Shown in pieces: positions 26,101-34,239 of a stretch of DNA of 64,000 nucleotides. The stretch comes from Muribaculaceae bacterium Isolate-037 (Harlan) (GTDB lineage Bacteria > Bacteroidota > Bacteroidia > Bacteroidales > Muribaculaceae): NCBI GenBank assembly GCA_003762615.1, contig RIAZ01000001.1, forward strand, positions 1 to 64,000, written 5' to 3'. The notes beneath the pieces were generated by a model that did no database searches, was not told the DNA's origin, and saw nothing but the letters and a program-made list of their open reading frames with translations. Every line of letters begins with the position of its first letter. Within the stretch, counting starts at the first letter, position 1. The translations under genes were made by a program, and so were the position numbers.

Positions 26101-27528
26101 ATCAAACAACGAAAAGAAGGATAAATGAGGACCTATGTTTGATATATTGTTATATATAAAGCTTAGGTCAAACTCCCGTTCAATCTTGCCCCAATCCCAT
26201 TTCTTGTCAGCGTTGACAATAATAGCCTCTCTAACATCTGCCGTGTCATTTGTGAATCGACTAAGATTAACCTTTACTATATCCAAATGAGCCAGAACAA
26301 ATGAGTCAGAGAGACGCATTTCTAATTCATCCCAATTCCAATCTTCCTCGGTCTCTTTTTGTATAAGGATGAGCTGTTCTATCACACTATCTTCCCTATC
26401 TACATCCCCGGACAACACCTCTAAATCCCAAGGATACTCTTTAAAATGAGTGACTAAGAAGCTGTTGTCGACTCGCTCTGTAAATATTGGCCAATCAATG
26501 TAATTTCGAAATCTATCTATATTGTCACATAAAACCTGTATGTCACAATGACGAGAAATGTTACGCCAACAAGTTTGATTAACTCTCTCGGCAATTGTAT
26601 TTAAAAGGTTTATATCTTTCCAACATGTTCTTGAATCTTTGGTAAGTTCTTCATAATCAACCAGGTCTAGATAAGGCCTAAGTGTTGTGTAGTTTAAGAC
26701 TGAATACTTGTTATCCCATAACTTATGGAAAAGGCATTCCAATATTAGGTTTTCTCGATGCAGTTCATTCAATGGCTCACAAACAAGCTCTGTCGCCCGA
26801 ATAGCCACTTGTTCCCCATTCATGACCACAGGTATAAATTCCCCAGAATGTTTGTAGAGTTTAATCTGTATTTCTTGCGTCTCTAAATCAAAATACTCAT
26901 CTATATTTGCTTCATAGATGTTTGATTTTTCCTTAGATTGAAGTTCTAACCTTTTAATCAGTTGGTCTGCTTTCCCATATATTATGTTCTCAATTTCAGA
27001 ATCCTCAGGCCATATTTGTTTTTGAGTATGCAATGTAGTATATATCCCAAGATCTTTATAAAACGGGAACATAAGCATTGCGGTCGACAATTCAGATTTC
27101 AGAAGGGCATGTTCATAAACATCCTGCATTCCTAAAAAGAAATGATAATGCTTGAGCTGTTTCAGTGAAATTTCTCCAAGTTTTGTAAGTACGATCTCAT
27201 CCTCAGACTCGTAAGTTATTATAAGATGTTCATTTTCTACCATTCTAAGAATGTCCTCAAACATACGGACTTCTGCCACATCATAATATACTTCATTCTT
27301 TCCATCTGCATCACGATTAGCTATACTAAAGCCAAGAAGTATGCCAAGGCTTCTTTTATCATAACGGCCACCATTTGTGGCTAATATGGAGCAAATCACA
27401 AAATACAGATCATCCAAAGGCTCCTCTTTATAGAAAGCCACACTACATGAATATTTTTTCAACCCCCATTTAGTATAGGTTGAATAGATATATTCAGAGT
27501 TGTTTATCTTATCTACAATCTGGCTCAT
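23098..27528 (-). CDS. Giant DarT-like ADP-ribosyltransferase with WDW-repeat array
   Basis: A 1476-residue protein in three parts. Residues ~1-250 look like an N-terminal winged-helix and linker module. Residues ~265-1180 are an array of about 23 repeats, 35-50 residues apart, each centred on an aromatic W-[DN]-W/F pattern followed by a hydrophobic and Ser (KWDWKFLSQNVS, KWDWQMLTSQSG, NLNWFALSQQDN, EIDWMKVSSHGY). Residues ~1189-1365 match DarT/DUF4433: AYHFTHMSNAVKII (NAD-binding H), FARFYFMPKSPTQF, and QQEFLVDG with the candidate catalytic Glu at ~1338. DarT proteins are usually ~200 residues, so a sensor- or scaffold-like extension is fused in front. A beta-rich tail (1390-1476) follows. 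It overlaps both neighbours by 4 bp. Likely modifies DNA on phage attack; repeat function unknown. Confidence 0.75.
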   Translation of the reverse strand: MSQIVDKINNSEYIYSTYTKWGLKKYSCSVAFYKEEPLDDLYFVICSILATNGGRYDKRSLGILLGFSIANRDADGKNEVYYDVAEVRMFEDILRMVENEHLIITYESEDEIVLTKLGEISLKQLKHYHFFLGMQDVYEHALLKSELSTAMLMFPFYKDLGIYTTLHTQKQIWPEDSEIENIIYGKADQLIKRLELQSKEKSNIYEANIDEYFDLETQEIQIKLYKHSGEFIPVVMNGEQVAIRATELVCEPLNELHRENLILECLFHKLWDNKYSVLNYTTLRPYLDLVDYEELTKDSRTCWKDINLLNTIAERVNQTCWRNISRHCDIQVLCDNIDRFRNYIDWPIFTERVDNSFLVTHFKEYPWDLEVLSGDVDREDSVIEQLILIQKETEEDWNWDELEMRLSDSFVLAHLDIVKVNLSRFTNDTADVREAIIVNADKKWDWGKIEREFDLSFIYNNISNIGPHLSFFSLFDRVFTDETWANTFATNPHFQSIISEISKNEGALASAIFNDKDYIWIPSVIDLLESNGLLSWQSTPYMKGFECNPHLVWNKSLFERYSKFVTTEDGKKFISQQISDVDILIEYPTYNWNWEAISSNPNLLSDKRLYNSFGEKLNWAYIFANQTDAAFFQSLENIDLMIGNDRSAWTAFSAIASIEFVISKYKDSQFPWDWMVLTERMFYKLKLENLGNKLFVDKWDWKFLSQNVSTEFLNDNLEKFSEYWDWTIVFPRILTNDTRLDITFLDRIAYILTSISVKEKCSTGWHALTTQFSFKELKNLIKTTVRKRNYWWDISYFCQHSEFDIFRDLEDCRNIIDWDELSQSSSVDHSFWYNPKLKIKQKAWIDDVKSILLDSRNKWNFALLSHFESLRDEIWFMSHFKNRIDWLYLSQVSRIFCNPDKQKLNEAIEAFKGFIDFKALSMRDDVDIAQIIRIYPEGDYDYNSLLDRQVLTATMALVESKPDYKWDWQMLTSQSGFIPSAKFIYDHINDNLNWFALSQQDNQDVWGDEKLIFSLAKQSIISAEIDWMKVSSHGYFPITESVLESVPLNKLNWKILSSRKAVVQYLGQCCEYVDWRIVSQNKHLYMGNFEVLNRYKDCLDWTIICRREDFKLSNDVLETFSEYIDWDFASSSLDINFSKSMVERFKDKWNWPVLVKNRAFHNKVDISDMPLVKQINIIDFIQHFPRRPKAYHFTHMSNAVKIIKAMKLQSRNYAEGKFVNSAGSNVHRTSAAHRFARFYFMPKSPTQFYNECLGKDSSDRKYYERAYNLGLPKCPMPVFFIFDIEELLMAMPDKCYYSNGNMQKDSSIYFKVIQEPNRIKAKEIYINSFDTFNERQQEFLVDGELDFSKLKNVEICCYDSFQAEMLREELKDTPWEETVAENPNLYEHQNKELIFKDSVDSIRISTDYICPFEFRVSYSENVPTIVNKNNVIRQRGNNIYLSSLVEIRKDVPFEVYFEVNSPRYGSWLIYKNGRRL

Positions 27529-30500
27529 AGTTCATTTTGATTGATCACTTTATTATTATGATTTGACTCAATAGTCAAGAAGAGTTGTTGGTAAATCTCT
27601 AAGTTTGAGAATAATTCTTTATTTCCAACAATAACGAGTAATCGTTTAGCACGCGACAATGCCACGTTCAAGCGATTTGGCGATTGAGCGAATCCCAAAG
27701 ACGTTTGCTTTGGATAGCCTAATTCAGGGTATCGCTTTTTGTCCGGTTGTTGATTTCGTGAACTCTGAATGATGTTACTACGGACCATTGACACAATAAC
27801 AATATTTCGTTCCATGCCCTGAAATCTATCCACAGTACTAACCCTTATCGGTAGACTGGAATGTTCACGAGCTATTGACCTCAGCTGTTTTATCTGCTTG
27901 CCATAGAAGCTAATTATACCGATTTGTTTATCTTCATCCTTAGGAAATTGATTTAAATATGAGAGAAATGAAGGTGATTGTTCAAACTTTGTAAGAAGTC
28001 TATCTATGACTTCAACTTCACCGTAGTTGACACGTGAAGTACCGTCTAACATTTCTGGAGAGGTAGTATTGATGAACAATACATGGGTGTTATGATCAAT
28101 TAGTCCCGGAATATCAATTCCATGGTATCTCGATGCAGGGTTACTTATGTCTGGATTGTTGACACCAAGATCTTCGGGAAAAATTAGACCACAACGTAGC
28201 CCTCCATCTTCTCTATAGAACTGTTCAACGACTTCATTTATATCGGGATGCATACGATATTGCAGATTGAACGTCCCTTTTAAGGAACTATCAATACGCT
28301 CATAAAGTTTTTGGAAATGGGAGATTTCCATCTCATCAAAATGACTCTCAACGAATTCTTTAAGTTGTATTATACGCCTTTGGTCTTCGCTATCCTTACT
28401 TGTCCTATATGCATAATCAAAGGTTTCTTCAAATTCTTCTTTATCCAACATAGGAGGCAGCTGACGATGATCCCCTATTACAATTGCTCGTTTTCCATAA
28501 ACGAAGGGTAACACCAATTCTGCAGGTGTCGCCTTTGAAGACTCATCTTGTATGACTGTTGTAAATTCAATCCGGGCTTTCCCTTTTTTCTGTTTGAAAA
28601 GATCACAGTAATTGTGAAAGAACGGCGTAAAGCCATTGAAGTCGGCTTCACCAGCCCTCCTGTCACCAATTGAACTACATGTAGCGCCAACAACATTGGC
28701 ATTTTCGACATATCTCTTGTAAACAATTTCTCGAAGTCCCTTACTCGGGTTGTTAAGGTAGTCCCGCCATTTTTCAATAACGTCAACTGATTCGTCAACC
28801 ACTCCATAGAACGCACGATGAGAAATGTTCTCTAACCAATTCTTAAGAATGAGATTATTCTTTATCGGTACTTCAGACTCATCATTGGTTTCTTCTGTTG
28901 TAAGACAAGCATCACCTTCCTTAACCCAGCGTTTCATCAACTCAAGAGAAAACTGAAGTCCTTCCGACTCTAATTTCTCTTCGTCGCCGAAGCGAACAGG
29001 TTTTACTAAATTAGTCTTTCCGTTGACAATACGTGATATAGCATTATCGACAGCTAAATTTGTCTCGGATGTAAGCAGGATTCTTTCACGTTTGTTTCCA
29101 TACTGCAACCCTTTTCGTATCAGTTGCCATATAAGTTCTGCAATAGCTGTTGACTTACCTGTGCCAGGAGGGCCCTGAATCACAGCCATATCCTCGGCAT
29201 ACATAGCCTTGATTATGGCCTGTTTTTGAGATTCGTTTATTCGGTCATTTAGTAAATGTGCGCAAAACTCAATATAGACAGAACCGTCTTCTCTAAGCAT
29301 TAGTTCAATATCTGGAGTCTTTGTCGCTCTAGAAGAGTCAAAAATAAAATTTTGTAATCGAGGATTGGTCAATTCTTGCCCGGTAGTGGCCATCGTAAAT
29401 GTATTATTTAGGCGAGACATTTTTTCAATTTCTCCTGTAAGAATCGGGCAAATTGTCGTTATAATCTGGGACTCAAAAGCTTCAATAATAGTATCTTTTC
29501 TATCATCTGGGACATCTATGTCAAATATTAGATTTGGATAGTTGACTTTAAGCAGCTTACCAAATGGAACTTCCTTTTCGCCGAGTGTAAATCCGAAGTC
29601 AGCACGGCGCATATCCATTATGCTATCTTCCAAATCTTCAAGTCTTGATTCTGAATTACAGTTGATATTAAGACGGATTTTTCCAGCTACCTTTTGTGCA
29701 AATTTAATATTTAAGCCTGGTATGCTTATGTGTAATAAGTCATTGTTTAGTCTGGCACTCAATAGTTCATACAAATCTGACTCTATATAGGGAAGACGAA
29801 TTTTTATCTGATGACACACGCTATCATTTATCACCGAAATATCTTCGTATTTTTCTTCCAAATAAGCTTTTAGATCATCATAGCCAATCAGCTTAGAGTC
29901 AACCTTACACTTATAACGATGATTGTCATAGACGTTGACTTTAATAAATGGTATATTTTTTTCTATATTAGCTATAATGTCTGCAATATTCTGCTCTCTC
30001 CAATTAAAATCAATACCTATAGCTCCAGTTTCTTCATTGAAACTATAGCCATCTAGTCCATCTATATAATGTGCGACTTCTTGTAGTTTTGTTTTTACAA
30101 GTTTATGTTTAGATATAGCGTATGAAAACAATACGTTTATCTCTATGTCATCTTGGGAACAATATAGGTTAGCTATATTCAAGAACGCCCTGATGTTTGC
30201 ATTTACTTCTTGTATATAGTTGTCTTTACTAGGCTTTTCCTTCGAAAATGTACGCTTGAACTCAAATGTATCCGTATTAGGATAGAAGCAATCAAAGTGA
30301 TACTTTAGTTCTTCTTTCGCAACCTCATTACATATTTTAAATATAAGCGTATATTGTTTGCAATACAAGCCGATATTTTCATATTGACGCAACGTTTCGC
30401 TCGTAATATATTCATTCTGGTATTCAAAGACCTCTATTATTTGTGGGGAATCTTGCTTTCTCCTCTTTTTCTCATAAATTACATAGTGGTTTCCAAATAG

Positions 30501-31670
30501 ATAGCGAAGATAATCCTCACTATTCACTGAGACCTTGGAAATAAAAGCCACAATATCATCAATCTGTCCTTCGATAAGATTGCCATTCTTTAATATAGAA
30601 TCCAGTTGCCGTAAATCGTCTAATGACAATTGGTCATAACGACCCATGTCATTTGCATAATCAATAGTGACATTTATAGTTGGTGTGGTATCCAATTCAA
30701 TATGGCACTCGGATAAACAACGGCGGACCTCACTCAAATCAGATTCTGACAAAGCATCCCATTTATTTTCATCGACAAGTATTGAATCAGACTCAAGATT
30801 ATAGTTTTCTACGCCAAGTTTATCTTTAAGAATGGAGTTTACCTTTTCCTTATCCTGGCTTTCGTCGATGGTTAAATATATTTTGTCATTCTCTATTTTT
30901 ACAGAAGTTGGGTCTATGGAAATAGGAGAACATCTTTGCTTAATCAGTTTCTCTTGGATATCGACAAAACGCTGCCATATATCTCGTATAGCATTAGTGC
31001 TTGAGTCTTGGGCTACTGTTTGCTTCTGTGGTTGTGAAGTGGCCTTTCTTGCTAACCGATCTTGTTTTCTTTCTTCCTTGGTCTTTCTTTTGGGACGGGT
31101 TGTCGCATTCAGAGAAGACAAATCAATGGAGTCTACAACAGTAACCTTTGAAGAATTTAGTTGATTGGGTAACCTAAATACCCCTTGAGGTTTTTCTCTA
31201 AGAGGCTGCACTTTATCATCTGAAATGTAAGGCAAAACCGGGATTGTACCAGTTGGGTCTTTCAGTTTCTCTCGTACTACCTTTCCGTCAACAACCGCCA
31301 TAGGACAATTAGTTGCAAAGTCTTCGCGAGTCCAAAAGCTAAAACTATCGCAACTTTGATCCTTAGGGATAAGAATGTATCTAGTGGGCAACGCAATGAT
31401 TATATCATTACGCAGCCTATCCCAACCGTGAGAATTCACTTCCTCTCGATTAGAAATTGGATCTAGTCCAAACTTATCTTCTTGCCAAGTTAATGCAAAT
31501 AAACTGGTTTCTCTACCAAACGATTTTGCTATAAGTTCATACTCTTCACCGGAAATCCGAGTATTGGGATTGGCATCATCCAGGAATATTCCGTTATTTT
31601 CCAGTTCTTTTACAATGGCTGAGATTTCTACATTGAAGTCCCTACATGCTTTCCCAAGTTTTATACGCAT
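27525..31670 (-). CDS. SF1 (UPF1/Dna2-like) helicase of the DarT operon
   Basis: A 1381-residue protein. It opens with an IF2_N-like small helical domain (KLGKACRDFNVEISAIVKEL), then a basic linker (~190-220) and a long alpha/beta region without recognised motifs. A C-terminal AAA_11/AAA_12 helicase has Walker A IQGPPGTGKSTAI (~833-843), motif II QDESSKA (~1041), motif III GDHRQLPP (~1066), motif IV QYRMHPDI (~1138), motif V VDRFQGMERNIVIVSM (~1280) and motif VI NRLNVALSRAKR (~1332). All motor residues appear intact. Such helicases occur in several defence systems. The gene lies 2 bp after the NERD gene and overlaps the DarT-like gene by 4 bp. Likely senses or unwinds foreign nucleic acid; not assignable to a named system. 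Confidence 0.85.
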   Translation of the reverse strand: MRIKLGKACRDFNVEISAIVKELENNGIFLDDANPNTRISGEEYELIAKSFGRETSLFALTWQEDKFGLDPISNREEVNSHGWDRLRNDIIIALPTRYILIPKDQSCDSFSFWTREDFATNCPMAVVDGKVVREKLKDPTGTIPVLPYISDDKVQPLREKPQGVFRLPNQLNSSKVTVVDSIDLSSLNATTRPKRKTKEERKQDRLARKATSQPQKQTVAQDSSTNAIRDIWQRFVDIQEKLIKQRCSPISIDPTSVKIENDKIYLTIDESQDKEKVNSILKDKLGVENYNLESDSILVDENKWDALSESDLSEVRRCLSECHIELDTTPTINVTIDYANDMGRYDQLSLDDLRQLDSILKNGNLIEGQIDDIVAFISKVSVNSEDYLRYLFGNHYVIYEKKRRKQDSPQIIEVFEYQNEYITSETLRQYENIGLYCKQYTLIFKICNEVAKEELKYHFDCFYPNTDTFEFKRTFSKEKPSKDNYIQEVNANIRAFLNIANLYCSQDDIEINVLFSYAISKHKLVKTKLQEVAHYIDGLDGYSFNEETGAIGIDFNWREQNIADIIANIEKNIPFIKVNVYDNHRYKCKVDSKLIGYDDLKAYLEEKYEDISVINDSVCHQIKIRLPYIESDLYELLSARLNNDLLHISIPGLNIKFAQKVAGKIRLNINCNSESRLEDLEDSIMDMRRADFGFTLGEKEVPFGKLLKVNYPNLIFDIDVPDDRKDTIIEAFESQIITTICPILTGEIEKMSRLNNTFTMATTGQELTNPRLQNFIFDSSRATKTPDIELMLREDGSVYIEFCAHLLNDRINESQKQAIIKAMYAEDMAVIQGPPGTGKSTAIAELIWQLIRKGLQYGNKRERILLTSETNLAVDNAISRIVNGKTNLVKPVRFGDEEKLESEGLQFSLELMKRWVKEGDACLTTEETNDESEVPIKNNLILKNWLENISHRAFYGVVDESVDVIEKWRDYLNNPSKGLREIVYKRYVENANVVGATCSSIGDRRAGEADFNGFTPFFHNYCDLFKQKKGKARIEFTTVIQDESSKATPAELVLPFVYGKRAIVIGDHRQLPPMLDKEEFEETFDYAYRTSKDSEDQRRIIQLKEFVESHFDEMEISHFQKLYERIDSSLKGTFNLQYRMHPDINEVVEQFYREDGGLRCGLIFPEDLGVNNPDISNPASRYHGIDIPGLIDHNTHVLFINTTSPEMLDGTSRVNYGEVEVIDRLLTKFEQSPSFLSYLNQFPKDEDKQIGIISFYGKQIKQLRSIAREHSSLPIRVSTVDRFQGMERNIVIVSMVRSNIIQSSRNQQPDKKRYPELGYPKQTSLGFAQSPNRLNVALSRAKRLLVIVGNKELFSNLEIYQQLFLTIESNHNNKVINQNEL

Positions 31671-31672
31671 CT

Positions 31673-33112
31673 TTACTTCTCTTTTGATTGTAAATAATCA
31701 GAGGGAGTCCAAATGGTGAATCCATTATTTTTGAAGGCTCTTTCACTTTGACTATTAAACGGAAAAAATACAGCTTTCTCTGAATCTATTCCTAACTCAG
31801 CCTCTGCAATAACAATTCCAGATTCATCCTGAACGACGAATCCGCCCTCTGGATTAAATTCTATTCCATTAGTTAGCAAGAAACGAACTACATCATGGAG
31901 GTGCTCATCATAATGGTTAAGAATATCTTCGATATAACCAGATCCAGTTTCTGAAATTTCCTCTACGACTTGTGGCGTAGTCGTATCTTTTATAGCCTTT
32001 GCTTGGTATTCCTTTATAAAGGCCTCCGGAAGCATTACGTTTTTATTATTAATCAAGCTCTTAAACAGATTTGCCACTATGGACAATTCAAAGCCAGCGT
32101 GTCCACATCCAACCGGTGTTACCATGAATGTAAATTGATTATTGGCATTAACGTAATCAATAAAGCGTTTGACTGCTTTTTCTAAATCACTAATGCAAAA
32201 ACCCTTTGTTGGCAATGCATAACAATTCCCCGTTGGTCCGTCAATCACACCTGCTTTGGCACCAAATCTATTGGCCGCCAGCCCAGCGGCTCCATATCTT
32301 TGAGACCCTCTTCTATCAGTACCGAAAACAAACACTTGATTGGGTCTCAAATTGAAAATATGATTTGGAGTAAACCTATCATAAGATTCAAGAGGAGTCA
32401 CACTCTCAATTCGAGCCTTTTGCTTAAGATCACTTCTGCCATCAATTAGTGTACGACACGCATACCTTTGAGAATTAATACTCATAGACTTCACATCTGC
32501 CTCTTTATTATTTTCAACAGAATAGCAACTTAAGTCCTTAATCAAAAAAGGATTGAGGTTTAACTTAATTGCTAGGTCTATGATGTCTATGTTGGGAATA
32601 TTGGTAGACCCACATGTTATATCTTCTATTTTATCTATAAAGTGCGCATTGTCGGTTATATGCAGCCAACTTCTCACCTTTCCTGAGAGTTGATTATCAA
32701 GAGAAATTGTCTGATTAAACACGACAATCGTAGGAATATCCTTAATCCATTGTCGGTCTATACCAAGTTCTTTTAACCCTTTCCTTAATGACGAATGATT
32801 AGCTCTTGCTTGTTGATATACCGTTTTGCGAGAGCCTCCTTTTATTTCAATTCCATTAGAAGTCCAATTACCGTTTTCACATGCAACAATGTTACCGCCA
32901 TAATTCTTAAATTCAATAGCAATAACTGCATCTTGTTTAATTATAATGGCATCAAACTCGCGATCATATATATTATAATTCCCAATCATCAAATAGAAAC
33001 TATCTGACTCGGCAAACCGTGCCTTCATTTTTTCACACAACAATCTGAACTGCTCTCGTTCAGCAGTCGTGTCATAATTGCCACATCTAAATGCAATAAA
33101 TCCTCCAGCCAT
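31673..33112 (-). CDS. NERD nuclease-like/macro-like two-domain protein
   Basis: A 479-residue first gene of the operon. Residues ~15-125 are a NERD domain with the PD-(D/E)XK core D54 (REFDAIII), E67 and K69 (VIAIEFKNYG) and a following YQQARAN. Residues ~251-370 resemble the phage-derived A1S_2505 macro-like domain: NQVFVFGTDRRG, YGAAGLAANRFGAKAGV, GNCYALPTKG and VTPVGCGHAGF. The C-terminal ~75 residues (GFVVQDESGIVIAEAELGID, then FKNNGFTIW) resemble a small beta-rich domain seen at the end of some helicases. It may cleave DNA and bind ADP-ribose, tying it to DarT chemistry; activities are inferred from residues only. Confidence 0.75.
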   Translation of the reverse strand: MAGGFIAFRCGNYDTTAEREQFRLLCEKMKARFAESDSFYLMIGNYNIYDREFDAIIIKQDAVIAIEFKNYGGNIVACENGNWTSNGIEIKGGSRKTVYQQARANHSSLRKGLKELGIDRQWIKDIPTIVVFNQTISLDNQLSGKVRSWLHITDNAHFIDKIEDITCGSTNIPNIDIIDLAIKLNLNPFLIKDLSCYSVENNKEADVKSMSINSQRYACRTLIDGRSDLKQKARIESVTPLESYDRFTPNHIFNLRPNQVFVFGTDRRGSQRYGAAGLAANRFGAKAGVIDGPTGNCYALPTKGFCISDLEKAVKRFIDYVNANNQFTFMVTPVGCGHAGFELSIVANLFKSLINNKNVMLPEAFIKEYQAKAIKDTTTPQVVEEISETGSGYIEDILNHYDEHLHDVVRFLLTNGIEFNPEGGFVVQDESGIVIAEAELGIDSEKAVFFPFNSQSERAFKNNGFTIWTPSDYLQSKEK

Positions 33113-33122
33113 TATATTTTAA

Positions 33123-33156
33123 ATTATAAAATGCTCAGATTAAATTGTCAAATCTA
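33123..33156 (-). promoter_or_regulatory. Promoter region of the DarT-like operon
   Basis: On the minus strand TAGATTTG (33156-33149) matches the Bacteroidetes -7 element and predicts a ~30-nt leader before the ATG at 33112. No TTG lies at the ideal -33 distance. The same DNA also reads TTGACA-N17-TATAAT (33151-33123), an exact E. coli sigma-70 promoter, but that would leave almost no leader. AGATT/AATCT arms overlap the site and could be an operator for the adjacent Xre-type regulator. Confidence 0.5.
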
Positions 33157-33157
33157 A

Positions 33158-33382
33158 TTATTGCATGTCTGAGGATGTTATCAACTCCCTAATGTCAACA
33201 CCAATAGTAGATGCTATATTTTGAAATGTATACAAATCGGGCTGCGAGGTATTGGTACACCACTTGGAGACGGTGACAGGGTCTTTACCGAGTTGTTCGG
33301 CGAGCCATTTGCCGGTGTGGCCTGTTTCTGCTAATACTGCTTTTATTCTGTTTAGTTTTTGTCGTTCTGTTTTTGTCTCCAT
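33158..33382 (-). CDS. Xre-family transcriptional regulator
   Basis: A 74-residue HTH_3 protein, little more than the DNA-binding domain (WLAEQLGKDPVTVSKWCTN, then FQNIASTIGVDIREL). I chose the ATG at 33382 (METKTERQ...) because the nine codons in front of it are not conserved in character; an ATG at 33409 is the alternative. It lies 45 bp upstream of the NERD gene on the same strand, so it may be co-transcribed with the operon or repress it, as Xre proteins often do for defence loci. Confidence 0.8.
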   Translation of the reverse strand: METKTERQKLNRIKAVLAETGHTGKWLAEQLGKDPVTVSKWCTNTSQPDLYTFQNIASTIGVDIRELITSSDMQ

Positions 33383-33497
33383 TGATTGATTTATTAAATT
33401 TGAACGCAAAGTTACTAAAGATAAATGAGACGGAAAACGAATATGCTGTAAAACATAGTCATTGCCGTCTCATTTTAGCCAGATTTCAGTTACAGTG

Positions 33498-33821
33498 TCA
33501 CTTCCGAGCACCTATTCGGTGCTGGCGCAGGAAGGCATCGAGGTCGGCGCGGTTGACGTAGATTTTGCGGCCTATCTGCGAGAAGGGAATGAGGCGTTGG
33601 TCGCGGTAGTTCTGCCACGTTTTGGGGGAAATGCCGAGGATTTCGCGGACTTCGTCGGACTCAAACCAGTCTTTGCCGGGATTTCCGGTCCGGGTTTTCT
33701 CGACTATCTCAATGAGGCGGTCGAGTTTCTCGTGCAGTGATTGCCACTCCTCCTGTGGAATCATTAGCATGAGCGATGTCGGAGCGGAGTTTTGCTGAGA
33801 TTTACTCAAGGGGTTTGTCAT
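33498..33821 (-). CDS. MerR-type HTH (excisionase-like) protein
   Basis: About 107 residues ending in a helix-turn-helix_17 domain: WFESDEVREILGISPKTWQN, then IPFSQIGRKIYVNRADLDAF. This is the standard Bacteroidales element-borne excisionase-like protein, which bends att DNA and steers the integrase toward excision or acts as a regulator. The start at 33821 (MTNPLSK...) overlaps the DUF3408 gene end by 20 bp; upstream in-frame sequence is low-complexity Ser/Thr and probably untranslated. Role is inferred from family and island context. Confidence 0.72.
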   Translation of the reverse strand: MTNPLSKSQQNSAPTSLMLMIPQEEWQSLHEKLDRLIEIVEKTRTGNPGKDWFESDEVREILGISPKTWQNYRDQRLIPFSQIGRKIYVNRADLDAFLRQHRIGARK

Positions 33822-34239
33822 ATTCTTCAGAGAGCTTGACGATTGCTTCCTTGCATTCGTCGAAGTGCTGTCGGAGCAGGTTGTTGATGAAGGTTGTAAG
33901 ATTGGCCTTGCGAGTCCCACATAGGAGTTGCAGCTGCCTGATCTGCTTCACAAATTCAGGGCAGATTCTTACATTCGAGCATCCGATGGGTGGACATAGA
34001 TACGACAGATCATCAATAAATTTTTGTCTGTATTCTTCCACTTGTGCCGATAGAGCCGAATTGCGGGATTTTGATGTAGAACTTCCCTTATGGTTGGATT
34101 GCACCGAGGAAGGCGGTTCATGTGTTGTGGGAATTGATTCCTCAGTGCTATTTCGGGGAGCGGAAGGCGGTGCTTCCTTAGCGCGAAAATTCTCCACGAA
34201 GGCCTCTGCATCAAAGTCGTTGTCATATCTTTTTGCCAT
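33802..34239 (-). CDS. DUF3408-family element protein
   Basis: A 145-residue protein. A disordered, Ser/Pro-rich N-terminal half is followed by the DUF3408 core (VRICPEFVKQIRQLQLL, then LTTFINNLLRQHFDECKEAI), a ribbon-helix-helix-like domain found in conjugative and mobilisable elements of Bacteroidales (TraB/MbpA-like). Probably DNA-binding, in mobilisation or partition of the excised island. It overlaps the excisionase-like gene. A second DUF3408-like protein in this window is at 43432. Confidence 0.72.
   Translation of the reverse strand: MAKRYDNDFDAEAFVENFRAKEAPPSAPRNSTEESIPTTHEPPSSVQSNHKGSSTSKSRNSALSAQVEEYRQKFIDDLSYLCPPIGCSNVRICPEFVKQIRQLQLLCGTRKANLTTFINNLLRQHFDECKEAIVKLSEEYDKPLE

Noticed and set aside
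33123..33151. E. coli-type sigma-70 promoter for the DarT-like operon
   Set aside because: The match is exact, but Bacteroidetes primary sigma uses other elements, the region is very AT-rich and the transcript would have almost no leader; the overlapping TAGATTTG is preferred.
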